64,000 nt of DNA from Trichopus zeylanicus subsp. travancoricus (taxonomy: Eukaryota; Streptophyta; Magnoliopsida; Dioscoreales; Dioscoreaceae), in assembly GCA_005019695.1 (NCBI GenBank), contig RXID01015303.1, positions 186,001-250,000 on the forward strand. The letters run 5' to 3'. The notes under the pieces are model-generated. The model did not search any database. It had not been told where the DNA came from and saw only the letters and a list, made by a program, of their open reading frames with translations. Below, in pieces: positions 62,593-64,000 of the stretch. The translations under genes and the position numbers were made by a program. The first letter of the stretch is position 1. Each line of letters opens with the position of its first letter.

Positions 62593-62820
62593 GAACTTTC
62601 TTTCTCCTGCTGCTTGAATTTAACCCACTTTTTAATATCCCGCAGGGACAATTTCTTGTACCTTGAACTTTTGCTCTTCTACCAAAAAAAAAAAAGCATG
62701 TATTTATAAAAATTATAGAATAAAAAGGCTTTGCAACGTTAACATGGACATTTTGCTGCCACAGAGAATGTAATCACTTGAGGTGAAATGGTTCAATTAA
62801 CAATGACCGTAGGTTATTTT

Positions 62821-64000
62821 CTATACCTGGACTCTATCATCATCTCCATGCTGGTACATGAGCTGGGAAGTCCTTGCAAGATTTAAAAAAGCCTTCACCA
62901 CGGACCCGGACAACGCGCTCGACGTCATCAACTCCCCATTTAGATCCTTCCAAGGCCTCGCGTCCTCGCTTCCTCATCAGAATTCATGCCTTTCTCCTTC
63001 TCGCGACAGTCGATACTCGAAGCAACGTCTCCTTGTTGCTGCAATGCCTGCAATCAACTTGTCCATTAGTGAGAAAGGCAGCGACTGAGATCAAATATTA
63101 GGTCTTATAAGGAAAATTGTGTTATCTAAAGAAGAAGGTAATCGTCACCTTTGCAGTTCCCAAATCACCCCATAGTCTAAGAATCCTTCCGCAGATGAAG
63201 ACGAGCTTGGGGCGGGCATTCACTAGGTCTACTTTTGCCCTGTTCACTTCCTCCCTGTAAGGAAGAAAGCATGGACCAAGAGCATGTAGGTTCCTGCAGT
63301 AGGACTGCATTCTTTAAGTAGTCCTCCGTGGTTGGAACAAAGCCATTGCCAAACCATTTCGCTTCGACGAGGAATGCCTCACATATGTCCCGCCACTGAA
63401 ACAAGAAGAATTCTAAGTTATATCTTTATTGTGTTTAGAGATTGAATTCTAAACATGGGGCAAGATCAGTTAGTACCTGTTTCCTCAAATGGGGGAACTA
63501 TGCACCATCCGTTGTCTTCTGAGGACCTTATAACCAGTCTCACTGGTAGTGTTGTATAAGACCGTATAGCATATCCTCGTACTTGGGGAGCTCCTCTATT
63601 GCCCCAATGTCCCATCTGCAATACTTTTCGTATGCTTAAGATCCACAGCTTTCGGTAAATAAAAAAAAACAAAAATTTTAAGTGTCTAACAGACCTACTA
63701 ATGGCGTTGGTGAAAAGGGTGAATTCATCTAATGATCCATAGCGATGATACACATCATCAAGAATTACCAATATTGCAACAGCTTTGGCTATTTCAATCC
63801 TGCATTTTGAAAAGTATGCCTCAGTGAATATCCCTACAATCCATAGGAAGCATTCTAATGGCCGGTCTCGAGCAAATGGGAGCTTCTCAACTGGTCCAAA
63901 TTCTCTCCACCATCTGGTTCAAACACAATAGGCATCAAACAACGAGAAAGTAGTAAAATTATCTGAACAAAGCATCAGTGATGCAATGTCTATATATGGA
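62821..64000 (-). pseudogene. Terpene synthase C-terminal domain, inactivated (5' part outside window)
   Basis: Exons on the minus strand: 63913..63695 (219 bp), 63615..63477 (139 bp), 63395..63149 and 63047..62821; the 219- and 139-bp lengths are the standard class-III TPS exon sizes. Motifs include EKLPFARDRPLECFLWIVG, LVILDDVYHRYGSLDEFTLF, WDIGAIEELPKYEDML, LVEAKWFGNGFVPTTEDYL, ILRLWGDLGTAK and FLNLARTSQLMYQHGDDD. The DDxxD metal-binding motif reads DDVYH, losing its third Asp. Within the 139-bp exon the homology passes through three frames (WDIGAIEELP, then YNTTSETGYKVL, then GWCIVPPF). The 247-bp exon has another shift after DYLKNA, and the last exon one more before WKDLNGE. So this is a pseudogene. 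It most resembles monoterpene/TPS-b-type sequences. Confidence 0.88.

Larger units (their letters stand above)
60107..62820. other. AT-rich intergenic region with two further MITE-like copies
   Basis: The first 600 bp is the former GH1 promoter side, with an (AT)n microsatellite at about 60168-60180. Between 60720 and 62820 the DNA is very AT-rich. Apart from the two MITE-like copies listed separately, no gene or RNA is recognised. Confidence 0.5.

Overview
This is nuclear DNA of a flowering plant. The genes are split by many GT-AG introns, the U2 snRNA gene has a plant-type upstream sequence element, and several families present (ULTRAPETALA, FKBP17-2, plant GH35 and GH1, PPR, terpene synthase) are plant-specific or plant-typical. 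Several genes have very GC-rich first exons set in AT-rich intergenic DNA (9402, 33770, 38645, 55000), which suggests a monocot. I cannot name the species from sequence alone.

Left part (1-22.2 kb) is a compact block of apparently intact genes: the 3' two-thirds of NAF1 (+), a 9-exon S1/P1-type nuclease (-) with a small TRIM retroelement in its 2.5-kb last intron, a U2 snRNA gene (+), a 6-exon PIG3-type quinone oxidoreductase (+), and a 19-exon beta-galactosidase with a C-terminal galactose-binding lectin domain (-). Middle part (22.5-34.6 kb) is repeat-derived: a decayed L1-type LINE split by a MITE and about 3 kb of stacked tandem arrays, followed by a truncated, frameshifted LSD1-like demethylase fragment.

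From 34.7 to 43.2 kb come three intact genes: an ULTRAPETALA homologue (-), a 12-exon PLP enzyme of the methionine-gamma-lyase/aluminium-resistance family (+) with one GC-AG intron, and chloroplast FKBP17-2 (+). From 43.7 to 64 kb the window is mostly dead or mobile DNA. A DUF1295 gene has lost its 5' end at the terminus of a 4.9-kb MULE that still carries an open 800-residue transposase. Then come a Ty3/gypsy pol remnant and three pseudogenes: PPR, GH1 beta-glucosidase and terpene synthase. A MITE family of about 206-244 bp recurs five times.

The genes do not form a pathway, as expected for a plant chromosome. I found no convincing new system. The most unusual items are the MULE with its internal repeat architecture and the gene it truncates, the nested LINE insertion, and the run of neighbouring pseudogenes. 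All exon borders were read by eye from splice consensus, reading frame and family similarity recalled from memory; no searches were run.
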